This document shows, in pieces, positions 52,678-61,682 of a DNA stretch of 64,000 nt. Position 1 is the stretch's first letter, and each line of letters opens with the position of its first letter. Source of the stretch: Polynucleobacter sp. JS-Safj-400b-B2 (lineage in GTDB: Bacteria > Pseudomonadota > Gammaproteobacteria > Burkholderiales > Burkholderiaceae); NCBI RefSeq assembly GCF_018881975.1, contig NZ_JACVPJ010000009.1, positions 1 to 64,000 of the forward strand, in the 5' to 3' direction. The position numbers and the translations under genes were made by a program. The notes beneath the pieces were generated by a model. It was not told the DNA's origin. It saw only the letters and a program-made list of their open reading frames with translations, and did no database searches.

Positions 52678-55600
52678 TCAATTCTCCGCAGCCTTAACCT
52701 GTTGGTATACAGCACGCATCAGGTGGCTTGCAGCAACATTCCTAAACGCCTCATCGTTCATCAGGCGTACAAAGATTTCTTCGTTGCCGTCCATGCGCTC
52801 AATGAAGAGGTTCTCAAGCTGCTTGTTGAACACCGGCTCGAAGTTTTCGATGCTGTTGGCCATAACCGCTTGTCGCAACTGCTCATTGGCCACGGCAGTT
52901 TCGCGAACTTGATCGAAGAAAAGCTGGTCAGCAGGTGTGAATTCTGTGCCGAAGCGCTCATTGAGCTTGCCAACCAAGGTCGAAAGCTGAACATCCTCGT
53001 CTGCTTGACCTGTGCCTACGTCGGTTGGGCCCTCAAGCGCATCTGCCTCGCCCACCTTCAGATCAATTGCCCCTTCGCTGATTTTTTGCAGGCGGTAGTA
53101 CTTGAGCTCGACCTCGTCGTCGATCTGAACCGCCCGGTTGTCCGTCGTGCGTGGCAACTTGGTCAGCAGGAAACGGGCATAGGTGTACAGCTTCTCGTGA
53201 TCGGAATCCTGGTAAGGCACAATCTGAGAAACAAAACTATAAAGATTGCGGAAGCTGACCAGCTGCCCCTTAAACAGATTCTGATCTTCTTCTCCGAGTT
53301 TCTTGAATCGCTCAATCGCCAGATCAAGCAGGCCGTTCAATTTCTTGTGCTCGCCGCCAGTGGGGTTCAGCCGATTGCGGAACCAGATCTCGCACCAAGC
53401 GCTAACCTCTTCCTCGGTGTAAATCTTCCAGCCAGCCAGCGTATGCGCCAACGTGTTGAGTTGTTGCGGATCAGTGTCGTCGCCTTTGTCCGTTGTCTCA
53501 TAATAGGGCTTGAAGGCCGTGTAGATGTCCGCAGGCTCGTTGACAAAATCTAGCACGAAAGTGTCCGTCTTGCCTCGTGTCGTTCGATTTAGGCGCGACA
53601 AGGTCTGCACTGCATGGATGCCTGACAGGCGCTTGTCGACATACATGCTGTGTAACAGCGGCTGATCAAAACCCGTCTGATACTTCTCGGCCACCAGCAA
53701 GACTTGGTATTCCTCGGTGTTGAACTTCTCCGGCAGCTCGGACTCCTTGATGCCGTTGTTCATGTTCACTTCAGTGAATTTCTTGTCGACGAACTCCTTT
53801 AGCGTGATCTCGCCCGAGAAAGCCACCAGCGATTTCACGTCAGTGTAGCCTTTGTCCTTGATGTACTTGTCGAACCCCAGCTTGTAGCGCACGGCATGCT
53901 CACGCGAGCCGGTGACCACCATCGCTTTAGCCCGGCCGCCAATCTTGTGGCGGGTATGGGTGCGAAAGTGCTCAACAATCACTTCGACCTTCTGCGCGAT
54001 TTCGTAGTCGTGGAATTCAACGAATCGCGCGAGTGCGCGGGCGGCCTTGCGGCGCGGCACCTCGGGATCAGCCTCCACCTTCTGGATCAGCTTGTAGTAA
54101 CGCTTGTAGCAGGTGTAGTGCGCCAGCACGTCGTGAATGAAGCCTTCCTCAATGGCTTGGCGCATGCTGTAGTGGTGGAATGGCGCTTTGCCATCAGGGC
54201 CGGGCTCGTTGAAAACGGCCAGTGTCTTGAACTTGGGCGTTGCGGTGAAGGCAAAGAAACTCAAGTTGGGTTGTTTTGCGCGCTTGAGTTGTTCGCGCAG
54301 CAGCTCCTTCTTTGCTTCCTCGCTCAAGGCATCGTCGTCCATGTCCAGCAACTGCTCGGCAATGGCGGATTCAATACCGTCTTTATTCAAGATCTTGCGC
54401 AGTTCCATCGCGGTTTCACCGCTTTGCGAGCTGTGCGCCTCATCCACGATCACCGCAAAGCGCTTACCCGCTGTTGAGATAGCCACCCCTTTGCCGTTGG
54501 CCTCCATCGTGCGGATGGCTTGAGTGATAAAGGGGAACTTCTGGATGGTGGAAATGATGATCGGCACGCCATCGGCCAGCGCCTTGGCCAACTGTTGTGT
54601 GTTTTCGTCGATCTTCTGCACAACGCCCAGCTTGTGCTCAAATTGAAAGATTGTGTCTTGCAGCTGTTGATCCAGCACGCGCCGATCGGTGATCACCACC
54701 ACTGAGTGAAAGATCTTCTCGTTGTTGGCATCGTGCAAGCTGGAGAGGCGATGCGCCAGCCATGCAATCGAGTTCGATTTGCCTGAGCCAGCGGAATGCT
54801 GGATCAAGTAGTTGTGCCCCGAACCATGCGCCTGCGCGTGGTCGGTCAGTGCGCGCACCGCATCTAGCTGGTGGTAGCGCGGGAAGATCATCGTCTCTTT
54901 GCGGTGGCGCTTGATGCCCTTCTCGGTGACAACGGTCTTTTCCTCAACATCCAAATGAATGAACCGAGCAAGAATGTCCATCAAGCTGTCACGAGTCAAC
55001 GCCTTATTCCAAAGGTAGCTGGTACGCACATCGCCCGCTGCTGGCGGGTTGCCCGCGCCGTGATCATGCCCCAAGTTGAAAGGCAGAAAGAGCGTGTCTT
55101 TGCCTTCCAGCTTTGTGGTCATGAAAACTAGCTCAGTATCCACGGCGAAATGCACCAGGCAACGCTGCTTGAAGGTAAACAACAATTCTTTGGAGTCGCG
55201 CTCAAAGCGATATTGGTACTTGGCGTTCTCCACGTTCCAGCGCGTGGCCGACATCGGGTTCTTCAGCTCCAGCGTGGCCACGGGCAAGCCGTTTACCGCC
55301 AACACCACATCGGGAATGGCCCCGCTCTTGGTGTTGACCTGCCGCACGATGGTCAAGCGGTTGTCGTAGTAACGTTCAGTACTCGCGGGGTCTAGCCCGG
55401 TGTTGGGCGCAAAGTAGGCCAGCCGCACCGTCTTGCCCACGCACTTAAAACCCTCGCGCAAGATCGCCAGGGCACCTTTGGCTGCAAGCTCCTTCACCAA
55501 GCTGTCCAGCAGCATCGCGGGCGCTTTGGCGGCGTCTAGCTGGGTCAGGCGCGTCCAGATCTTGGGCTGCGTCTTCTGCACAAAGGCAACGACATCCGCC

Positions 55601-55719
55601 GGAAACAGGGCCGCTTCCGGGTCGTAGGTGTTGGGATCACCTTTTTCGTAGCCACCGCCGCTGATCAGTGCGTGCTCAATGTCATTTTCAAAGTCGATTT
55701 CTTTGTGCATAACTCTCAC
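52678..55719 (-). CDS. hsdR: Type I restriction enzyme subunit R
   Basis: HsdR is the ATP-dependent translocase and nuclease of type I restriction systems. The 1013-residue protein has an N-terminal nuclease domain with PDVVLAVNGLPVATLELKNP (D...ELK near 150), Walker A LIQHSAGSGKSNSIAWLAHR near 306, a DEAH box VDEAHSSQSG near 425, motif III-like FTATPKFKTLAVF and QTLSRLNRTTRGKTDTFVLD in motif VI. A helical C-terminal HsdM-contact region follows. It is intact. Base composition is GC-richer than the core genes, a sign of transfer. hsdS and hsdM precede it in the operon with one extra gene between. Confidence 0.95.
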   Translation of the reverse strand: MRVMHKEIDFENDIEHALISGGGYEKGDPNTYDPEAALFPADVVAFVQKTQPKIWTRLTQLDAAKAPAMLLDSLVKELAAKGALAILREGFKCVGKTVRLAYFAPNTGLDPASTERYYDNRLTIVRQVNTKSGAIPDVVLAVNGLPVATLELKNPMSATRWNVENAKYQYRFERDSKELLFTFKQRCLVHFAVDTELVFMTTKLEGKDTLFLPFNLGHDHGAGNPPAAGDVRTSYLWNKALTRDSLMDILARFIHLDVEEKTVVTEKGIKRHRKETMIFPRYHQLDAVRALTDHAQAHGSGHNYLIQHSAGSGKSNSIAWLAHRLSSLHDANNEKIFHSVVVITDRRVLDQQLQDTIFQFEHKLGVVQKIDENTQQLAKALADGVPIIISTIQKFPFITQAIRTMEANGKGVAISTAGKRFAVIVDEAHSSQSGETAMELRKILNKDGIESAIAEQLLDMDDDALSEEAKKELLREQLKRAKQPNLSFFAFTATPKFKTLAVFNEPGPDGKAPFHHYSMRQAIEEGFIHDVLAHYTCYKRYYKLIQKVEADPEVPRRKAARALARFVEFHDYEIAQKVEVIVEHFRTHTRHKIGGRAKAMVVTGSREHAVRYKLGFDKYIKDKGYTDVKSLVAFSGEITLKEFVDKKFTEVNMNNGIKESELPEKFNTEEYQVLLVAEKYQTGFDQPLLHSMYVDKRLSGIHAVQTLSRLNRTTRGKTDTFVLDFVNEPADIYTAFKPYYETTDKGDDTDPQQLNTLAHTLAGWKIYTEEEVSAWCEIWFRNRLNPTGGEHKKLNGLLDLAIERFKKLGEEDQNLFKGQLVSFRNLYSFVSQIVPYQDSDHEKLYTYARFLLTKLPRTTDNRAVQIDDEVELKYYRLQKISEGAIDLKVGEADALEGPTDVGTGQADEDVQLSTLVGKLNERFGTEFTPADQLFFDQVRETAVANEQLRQAVMANSIENFEPVFNKQLENLFIERMDGNEEIFVRLMNDEAFRNVAASHLMRAVYQQVKAAEN

Positions 55720-55745
55720 CCTTTAAATAAGTCGGATTCGGCCCG

Positions 55746-56339
55746 TTAGCGAATCACCTCAATATTGCTGTTTTCCAAATCCGCCAGCGCCATTCCATTG
55801 AGATCGGCATAGCGATAGTGGCGTATCGTGTGATCGCGCTTCAAATATTTACCTTCCACATCCAAATAAGGACTATCAGCGAGCTCGTGCTCACTAAAAA
55901 CGTACTTCGTAACACTCAACTGCATCTTTTTCCCCGTATAAGCATTGATTGTTGCTTGAAGGGCTTTGCACCATGCCAGGCTGGCCGTCAATTGATCAGG
56001 CACATCGGGAGGGATCGTCGCTGATTTGAATTCCATGCAATAGGGAAACAGTTTTGACTTCCGCAGATTAAAAATCACAAAATCGCATCTCTTTGACCAC
56101 GGTTTTGCGGTGTCATCCAAAAAATGGAAAAGTCTGTCCTTTTTCCCGTCCAGCTTGATGACGATTACGTTCCCCTCGGTCGATAGGGTTACCTTGAACT
56201 CCTTTGGTCGCTCCCCCTGTGCTTTATGAATTTTCTCCTTCAGAACAACAGCTCCCGCAGTTGGCTGCTGGACTCCATAGTCATCATGATGGAGATATGA
56301 TTTCAGACAGTTGAAGTAACCTTGCGCATTCAATGCCAT
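55746..56339 (-). CDS. Unknown protein inside the hsd operon, PD-(D/E)XK-like
   Basis: The 197-residue product reads MALNAQGYFNCLKSYLHHDD at the start and has WSKRCDFVIFNLRKSKLFPY, CMEFKSATIPPDVPDQL in the centre. A D near 87 followed by E-F-K near 103-105 fits the metal-binding core of a PD-(D/E)XK nuclease. The C-terminus (YRYADLNGMALADLENSNIE) is not diagnostic. I do not recognise the family. It lies between hsdS and hsdR with gaps of 16 and 26 bases on the same strand, so it is co-transcribed with the restriction genes. It may be an accessory nuclease or restriction-alleviation factor. Confidence 0.65.
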   Translation of the reverse strand: MALNAQGYFNCLKSYLHHDDYGVQQPTAGAVVLKEKIHKAQGERPKEFKVTLSTEGNVIVIKLDGKKDRLFHFLDDTAKPWSKRCDFVIFNLRKSKLFPYCMEFKSATIPPDVPDQLTASLAWCKALQATINAYTGKKMQLSVTKYVFSEHELADSPYLDVEGKYLKRDHTIRHYRYADLNGMALADLENSNIEVIR

Positions 56340-56355
56340 TTTGGATAGTCTCCAT

Positions 56356-57675
56356 TCATGAGGCTAATCCTTCGGCGGACTGTGGTATCTGAAAATCACG
56401 CACATCGATTTTTCCAGTGACTGCATTTGTAATTAGCGATGAGCGATATTCCAAGAGCTTTGCAATTACGCTTTCCACCTTTTTTACCTGCTCATCAACT
56501 TTGGCAGTTTTCGCATCTAGGAATCGAACAATCGTCCTCTGTTCGTCTAACCCTGGGATTGGTATCCAGATTTTCTTCAAATCATCCTGACTTAAATTGG
56601 GTTGTCCGCCGCCATTAGAAAGAGAAATAAGTATTGGGCGACGCATCCAAAGCCAGTAGTAAACAAAGCGATTGTCGAAAACCATTGGATCAGAAAAGAC
56701 GCAGCATGCTTGATTGAAGGTGGCCTCTACGCCAAGTATGCCTAGTCGCCCAATCGTTGCGCCGTACATCGCAATCGCCAAACTGCCCGCCGGATAAATT
56801 TTCAGAGCAGAGTGAGAAGCAACGGCCTCGACAGTAACTTTTTGCATCGTATCAAAAATCACAGACTCTCTAAGCTCCGAGGTTGTCACCCAAGGGATGG
56901 TTCCGTCATAAAAAATGGGGTTATCACTTTTTGGTGTTGTACCGCTGCCGATTTTTCCAAAACCATGTGTCACTTTCCAAACATCCCAGTTCTCTGGAAT
57001 CTTCCCCAACCACGCTACTCCCGAATCCTTCATCGACACGGATGGATCTAGCCCCTTGACGACGGCATGGCTGATTAACGCTGTGCGCATTTCGGCCAAC
57101 TTATCGAGCAGAGTCTGTTGTTTAGTGATCAGTGCATCGATTTGTGCGGTCTTGAAATCGAGGAAGCACGCGATGACCTTTTGTTCTTCTACATCTGGCA
57201 ACAGGACCGGAAGGTTTCCAATGGAATCCCAACTTGCTCGCGGCATCTTGCTGCCATAGGTTGAAGAATCCACAATATTGATGAAGTCACGAGACAGCAT
57301 GTAGTACTTCAGAAACTCGGCATCAAGCTCATCCTTGCTTCTTATAACCAATGCTTCGCTCGAAATCAGTCCATCCTGCTGAGCCAAGTAAACTTTGGCG
57401 AGATATGGGCGCAACTTCCCGAAGAGGACATCCCCCACTACGAACGACGATGCCAGGCCTTCGCTATTGCTAATTTCACCCTCGATCTTTCTTCCAGTCC
57501 ATGATTCGATATGTTCCAGGCCAAGATAAGGCAATGGCGAATCTTCGACGCTTACTTTGTTGTTGATGAGATCAGTTGAGAATTTCAGCCTCTTGATTCG
57601 CCAATGGCTAGGCTTTTTCTGCAACCATGAGACCCCCGAGCTGTCCAACTCCTTGTATTGCGCGTACCCCATCAC
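56356..57675 (-). CDS. hsdS: Type I restriction enzyme specificity subunit
   Basis: HsdS sets the DNA target of the type I enzyme. The 439-residue product has two target-recognition domains, each followed by a conserved helix. The first ends in QKVIACFLDFKTAQIDALIT, KQQTLLDKLAEMRTALISHA. The second, from about 220, includes IGSGTTPKSDNPIFYDGTIP, WVTTSELRES, NPTLSQDDLK-like PNLSQDDLKKIWIPIPGLDE and ends QRTIVRFLDAKTAKVDEQVK, KVESVIAKLLEYRSSLITNA. The two-repeat layout predicts a bipartite target. It overlaps the hsdM stop by 4 bases. The recognition sequence cannot be inferred. Confidence 0.94.
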   Translation of the reverse strand: MMGYAQYKELDSSGVSWLQKKPSHWRIKRLKFSTDLINNKVSVEDSPLPYLGLEHIESWTGRKIEGEISNSEGLASSFVVGDVLFGKLRPYLAKVYLAQQDGLISSEALVIRSKDELDAEFLKYYMLSRDFINIVDSSTYGSKMPRASWDSIGNLPVLLPDVEEQKVIACFLDFKTAQIDALITKQQTLLDKLAEMRTALISHAVVKGLDPSVSMKDSGVAWLGKIPENWDVWKVTHGFGKIGSGTTPKSDNPIFYDGTIPWVTTSELRESVIFDTMQKVTVEAVASHSALKIYPAGSLAIAMYGATIGRLGILGVEATFNQACCVFSDPMVFDNRFVYYWLWMRRPILISLSNGGGQPNLSQDDLKKIWIPIPGLDEQRTIVRFLDAKTAKVDEQVKKVESVIAKLLEYRSSLITNAVTGKIDVRDFQIPQSAEGLAS

Positions 57676-59909
57676 ACCACCTCACTCAGCATGGCCATGA
57701 TGTCTTTTTCGAGTTGGCTGATTTCGCCTGCGATATCTTCCAATGGGCGGGGCGGCTGATAAACGTAAAAGTGTCGGGTTATCGGAATTTCGTAGCCCAC
57801 CTTGGTTTTGCTGTGGTCAATCCAAGCATCGGGCACGTGCGGTAGGACTTCAGCCTTGAGGTAGTCCTCACAGTGGTCTTTCACCAGCGCCAACAGCTTG
57901 TCGTGGCCGGTCTCGTTGTCGTAGCCCAGTGGCAGCGGCAATTCAATATCAACCGGCAGGGCCACGATTTCGGTATCGCGCAAATCGGCATCGGGTTCCG
58001 GGTTGCCCTTTGCATCCAGACAGATGTCTGCCTTGGGGTCGCGCTCAGACAGCGCTGCCAAAATCGCTTTCTTCACTGGCGCAGGAAGCTTGTTGGGTAA
58101 CTTTTTCAGAGCTGCATCAAGCACAGCCTCGAATGCAGGGCGATTGCGGTACAGCCGTTTTTCATCATCTGTACTTTTACTGTCCATGCCCTGCAGGGCA
58201 GCCTTGATGGCTGCCTGTGTTTCTTGGCCTGCCGCGACTTCCGCGCGATAGGCTGCATCATCTTTACGCTTCTTGCTGCTTGCCAAATTGACAAAGGCAC
58301 TCTGCTCATCGAGCTTGGCAATGCGCTCTGCGCTGGCTTGGAAGTTCAGCCGCAGCGGGCGCTCAACGGTAATCTTCAAGAAACCAAATTCGCGGTTCTC
58401 GAAGAGCTTGCTGCAAACCCGGCGTTCGGGCTTCCCGTCCACCAGCACTTCACTTTCCGCGTCGTGGTCGTGCTCAGCGTACAGGCGCACCAGTTCCCTG
58501 ATGTGGTCGTCCGAGAGCTCGTTGCGCTTGTTGCCCAGGCTCTTGTCCATCTTCTTGAGGTGGCGGGTGCCGTCGATCAACTGCACCTGGCCTTGATGAT
58601 GAGCGGGCTTCTTATTGGTGACGATCCAGACGTAGGTGTAGATGCCGGTGTTGTAGAACATTTGGTCTGGCAGTGCAACGACTGCGTCGAGCATGTCGCG
58701 CTCGATGATCCAACGGCGGATGTTGGACTCGCCCGATCCAGCATCGCCGGTAAACAGCGGTGAGCCATTGAACACGATGGCGATCTTGGAGCCGTCACCA
58801 CCAACTTTTTTTCCGTCGACCAGCTTGGGCGGCTGGTGCATCTTCGAGATCATGTGCTGCAAGAAGAGTAGCGAGCCATCGTTGATGCGCGGCAGGCCAG
58901 CGCCGAAGCGGCCGGAAAAGCCCTGGTCTTCGTATTCTTCGCGCACGAAGTCTTCTTCCGGCTTCCACTCCACTCCAAAGGGCGGGTTGGCCAGCATATA
59001 GTGGAATTTCTTGTCCGGATGGCCGTCGTGCGGCACAAAGCCGTTGGTCTTGTTCTTGGCGTCCTTGATGCCCAGAGTGTCGCCGTAGATCAGGTTGTTG
59101 ATCGGCTCATCCTTGATCAGAAGGTCAGAGCAGCAGATGGCGTAGGACTCTGGATTGTATTCCTGACCGAATAGCTCGATGTTGGCCTGGGGGTTCTTAG
59201 CCATCGCGGCTTTTTCAGATTCAGACAGCATGCCGCCCGTGCCCGCAGTTGGGTCGTAGACACTTCGGTAGATGCCCGGCTCGAAGATGCCGTCTTCTCC
59301 CGTGAAGACCAGCTCAACCATCAGGCGAATGACTTCACGTGGGGTGAAGTGATCCCCAGCCTCTTCGTTGGCTTGCTCGTTGAACTTTCGCACCAGCTCT
59401 TCGAACAGGTAGCCCATCTGCAAATTGGTGATGGCCTTTGGCGACAAGTTGATGTCTGCCGAGCAGAACTCCTTGATGATCAAGTACAGGCGGTTCGCTT
59501 CATCCAACTTGGCGATCTCAGTTTCAAATTCGAACTTGTCGAAGATGTCGCGGGCGCGTGGCGAGAAGCCCTGGATGTAGGCGATCAAGTTGCCCGCGAT
59601 GTTAGGTGCATCACCTAGAAGCTTCTCAAATGTGAAACCGCTGGTGTTGAACAGCTCCTGCTTGCGGCCTTCGGCAGCAATGCGGGACAGCGCCTTTTCC
59701 AGCGCAGGGCCAGTGATTCCTTTGTCTTCCAAATGCTTTTTTTCGTCTAGTACCTTCTGCTTGTTCTCTGCCAGCACCAGATCGAAGCGGCGCAAAACAA
59801 TCAGCGGCAGCATGACGCGGCGGTACTGCGGCGGACGGTATGGGCCGCGAAGCTTGTTGGCGATGTTCCAGATGAAGCCGACTAGGTTTTGGTGTTGTGC
59901 GTTTTGCAT
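57672..59909 (-). CDS. hsdM: Type I restriction-modification methyltransferase subunit
   Basis: HsdM is an N6-adenine methyltransferase. The 745-residue protein has an N-terminal helical domain (GFIWNIANKLRGPYRPPQYR), the SAM-binding motif DPTAGTGGMLSESEKAAMAK near 216, and the catalytic motif NPPFGVEW near 305. The C-terminal third, with DADLRDTEIVALPVDIELPL and a final helix, is longer than in the E. coli 529-residue HsdM but normal for the larger class. It is the first restriction gene after the regulator, 35 bases from its stop, so the WYL regulator and hsd genes are one transcription unit. Confidence 0.95.
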   Translation of the reverse strand: MQNAQHQNLVGFIWNIANKLRGPYRPPQYRRVMLPLIVLRRFDLVLAENKQKVLDEKKHLEDKGITGPALEKALSRIAAEGRKQELFNTSGFTFEKLLGDAPNIAGNLIAYIQGFSPRARDIFDKFEFETEIAKLDEANRLYLIIKEFCSADINLSPKAITNLQMGYLFEELVRKFNEQANEEAGDHFTPREVIRLMVELVFTGEDGIFEPGIYRSVYDPTAGTGGMLSESEKAAMAKNPQANIELFGQEYNPESYAICCSDLLIKDEPINNLIYGDTLGIKDAKNKTNGFVPHDGHPDKKFHYMLANPPFGVEWKPEEDFVREEYEDQGFSGRFGAGLPRINDGSLLFLQHMISKMHQPPKLVDGKKVGGDGSKIAIVFNGSPLFTGDAGSGESNIRRWIIERDMLDAVVALPDQMFYNTGIYTYVWIVTNKKPAHHQGQVQLIDGTRHLKKMDKSLGNKRNELSDDHIRELVRLYAEHDHDAESEVLVDGKPERRVCSKLFENREFGFLKITVERPLRLNFQASAERIAKLDEQSAFVNLASSKKRKDDAAYRAEVAAGQETQAAIKAALQGMDSKSTDDEKRLYRNRPAFEAVLDAALKKLPNKLPAPVKKAILAALSERDPKADICLDAKGNPEPDADLRDTEIVALPVDIELPLPLGYDNETGHDKLLALVKDHCEDYLKAEVLPHVPDAWIDHSKTKVGYEIPITRHFYVYQPPRPLEDIAGEISQLEKDIMAMLSEVV

Positions 59910-59944
59910 TGGCGATTCCTGAATGCTGTTGAGTTTGTTGACTG

Positions 59945-60844
59945 CTATTTCTTGAGTGCGCTGGCCGGTGGTCTATATCCCGGCGCGAGCTTTGCGTTCT
60001 CGACGCCATACAAGGACAGCGGATCGCTGAGCCAGAGGCGGTACTGTTCTTCTTTAAGACTGTGATCGGGCGACGCATCGACGCTCCAGCGCAACAGCAT
60101 GTAGCCTGCGACGGCGGCGCGAACGCGCATGCGTATCGAGCCGTCGGTCATCCCGTAGTCCATCTTGATGATCTCGGGACGGGCGAGACGTGGATGCGGC
60201 ACCAAGTCCAACTCCACGATCCGCGTCCACTGGATGTCGTTGTCTGGCTGTTCCTTGGCCTGTGGTTCCTCGTCGAGCAGCGTTGGCGCTTCGATGCGGG
60301 TGACAACAAAGTCGCGGAACTCACCGCTCTTGCGATCAAAGGCCCGGACATGCCAGCGCAGGCCGGTATCCACTAGCGCGAAGGGGATGATCACCCGCTC
60401 GGACTCGCCATTGCTCATTGAGTGATAACGAATCGCCACCGGGCGCTTGGCGTGGATGGCGCGGCAGATCGGGGCCAGTACGTCCATTCGAGGGCTGCTC
60501 AACACAGCCGGCGACTCGCAGGGGAGCATGGGCTGCGGCTCGCCATTCACGCCATCACCAAACCCTAGCGAAAGCGCTGACAACACGCGCTGCAATGCAT
60601 GATCGAACAAGGGCGAGAATTCTTTGCCGATCCGGTAGATCTTGCTGCTGCTGTCAAAGGTAATATTTTGAGGTGCGATTTCCCTATACATAGCCAAATC
60701 GCGTGTTGCTCCTGCAGGTGCAACTCCAAAACGACTACATAGATCTGGGCGACCAACTTCACCAAAAAAGTAAAGCCTGAAGTCGATGTAGGCCATCCGC
60801 TCACGCAGAGGTTGACTCAAACTTTTAAGGCGCTGGATGCCCAT
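59945..60844 (-). CDS. WYL-domain transcriptional regulator (BrxR/CapW-type)
   Basis: The 299-residue product has an N-terminal winged helix (RMAYIDFRLYFFGEVGRPDL, CSRFGVAPAGATRDLAMYRE), a linker, then a WYL fold: RPVAIRYHSMSNGESERVII, PFALVDTGLRWHVRAFDRKS, GEFRDFVVTRI. A C-terminal dimerisation-like region follows (RAAVAGYMLLRWSVDASPDH). This layout matches BrxR and CapW, which repress defence islands by binding palindromes near their own promoters. It is first in the minus-strand operon, ahead of hsdM, and an inverted repeat lies upstream at 60863-60884. It likely controls the restriction genes and perhaps the SIR2-HerA group. Confidence 0.88.
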   Translation of the reverse strand: MGIQRLKSLSQPLRERMAYIDFRLYFFGEVGRPDLCSRFGVAPAGATRDLAMYREIAPQNITFDSSSKIYRIGKEFSPLFDHALQRVLSALSLGFGDGVNGEPQPMLPCESPAVLSSPRMDVLAPICRAIHAKRPVAIRYHSMSNGESERVIIPFALVDTGLRWHVRAFDRKSGEFRDFVVTRIEAPTLLDEEPQAKEQPDNDIQWTRIVELDLVPHPRLARPEIIKMDYGMTDGSIRMRVRAAVAGYMLLRWSVDASPDHSLKEEQYRLWLSDPLSLYGVENAKLAPGYRPPASALKK

Positions 60845-60862
60845 ATCTAGTCAATTGATAAA

Positions 60863-60884
60863 TAATGATCTAATCATATCATTA
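60863..60884. promoter_or_regulatory. Inverted repeat upstream of the WYL regulator
   Basis: TAATGAT (60863-60869) and ATCATTA (60878-60884) form a 7-bp inverted repeat with an 8-base spacer, 19 bases upstream of the WYL regulator start. It is a candidate operator for autorepression. The sequence is AT-rich, so chance is possible. Confidence 0.45.
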
Positions 60885-60934
60885 AAATGATGAGGTAAAG
60901 AGATGCAAATTATTATCTTGCATTTTGAAATTAA

Positions 60935-60954
60935 TAAACGTAAAATTACTTTAA
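60935..60954. promoter_or_regulatory. Near-palindrome, first copy of a shared operator-like site
   Basis: TAAACGTAAAATTACTTTAA matches the perfect palindrome at 61616-61635 in its left arm and centre (14 bases, AAACGTAAAATTAC, are the reverse complement of 61621-61634). It lies 16 bases upstream of the start of the 200-residue protein gene and 91 bases upstream of the divergent WYL gene. It probably binds the same regulator as the second copy. Confidence 0.55.
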
Positions 60955-60970
60955 ATACACAAAGGCAACC

Positions 60971-61573
60971 ATGAACATCCCCCCGCTAACACTCACCCTC
61001 GGCCAAGTTGCTTGGATTCTTGCGCTCGGACAAGAGCCCAAGCGCCATATGCTCGACAAACTAAACTACCTGCGCCAGCTGGGTATTCCATTTGAACAGG
61101 GCCAGCGACAGCTGGGTAGTGGCAACAGGGTAAGCTATTCATATGCAGAGATGGTGGAGATGGGGGTTGGACTATGGGGGCTTATGCATGGCGTCAAGCC
61201 CAGCGTTATCACCAAATTTTTGATTGGCCAGCGCACAAGCTTGCGCGATCTCTATGTTCAAGCCCTCCTTGAACTGCATCCAACAGCATTGGATGCGCCC
61301 TGGGTACGTAGCCGTGGCAAATCAGGGGCAGTCAGGGAAAATGACATCCTCTTACGCCTACATGATATGTATGACAAGCCTCTTGGTAAATTTGAAGTTG
61401 TTTTTCAGAAGGACTTGCAAAACAGCTCGTTTGATCAATTCGTTAACACCGTTGAAATAACAGGCTTGGGTTCACCCAAGCTCTTGATGCCTTTGACCAC
61501 GATGGCTATTCAGTGGCTCGCGTGGGCTTTGCAAGCTCCACCAATCCGCCCTGGACGTAGAGCATGCAAATGA
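60971..61573 (+). CDS. Unknown protein heading the prophage-like module
   Basis: The 200-residue product reads MNIPPLTLTLGQVAWILALG, QEPKRHMLDKLNYLRQLGIP, FEQGQRQLGSGNRVSYSYAE, MVEMGVGLWGLMHGVKPSVI. The pattern resembles a MerR-like or excisionase-like winged-helix start (RHMLDKLNYLRQLGIPF), so it may bind DNA. The rest is helical with no motif I know. A ribosome site AAAGG precedes the ATG. It is bracketed by two related palindromes, at 60935 and 61616. Possibly a phage-type regulator. Confidence 0.55.
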   Translation: MNIPPLTLTLGQVAWILALGQEPKRHMLDKLNYLRQLGIPFEQGQRQLGSGNRVSYSYAEMVEMGVGLWGLMHGVKPSVITKFLIGQRTSLRDLYVQALLELHPTALDAPWVRSRGKSGAVRENDILLRLHDMYDKPLGKFEVVFQKDLQNSSFDQFVNTVEITGLGSPKLLMPLTTMAIQWLAWALQAPPIRPGRRACK

Positions 61574-61615
61574 AACTAACCAAAAAAATGCAAAGGAGAC
61601 TTTCCTATGCTAAAT

Positions 61616-61635
61616 CAAACGTAATTTTACGTTTG
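61616..61635. promoter_or_regulatory. Perfect palindrome, second copy of the shared operator-like site
   Basis: CAAACGTAATTTTACGTTTG: 9-bp arms CAAACGTAA and TTACGTTTG around TT, a perfect inverted repeat. It lies 47 bases upstream of the ParB-methyltransferase gene and downstream of the preceding gene. The related site at 60935-60954 lies upstream of the first gene of the module. Same sequence at two promoters implies one regulator. Confidence 0.65.
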
Positions 61636-61682
61636 AATGATATGTCAACCATGCAGCAAGCATTATTTAAAAGGAACACAAA

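Noticed and set aside
53896-54477. Long plus-strand frames inside hsdR and hsdM
   Set aside because: They are antisense shadows of strongly conserved minus-strand genes in GC-rich sequence, with no family features or ribosome sites.
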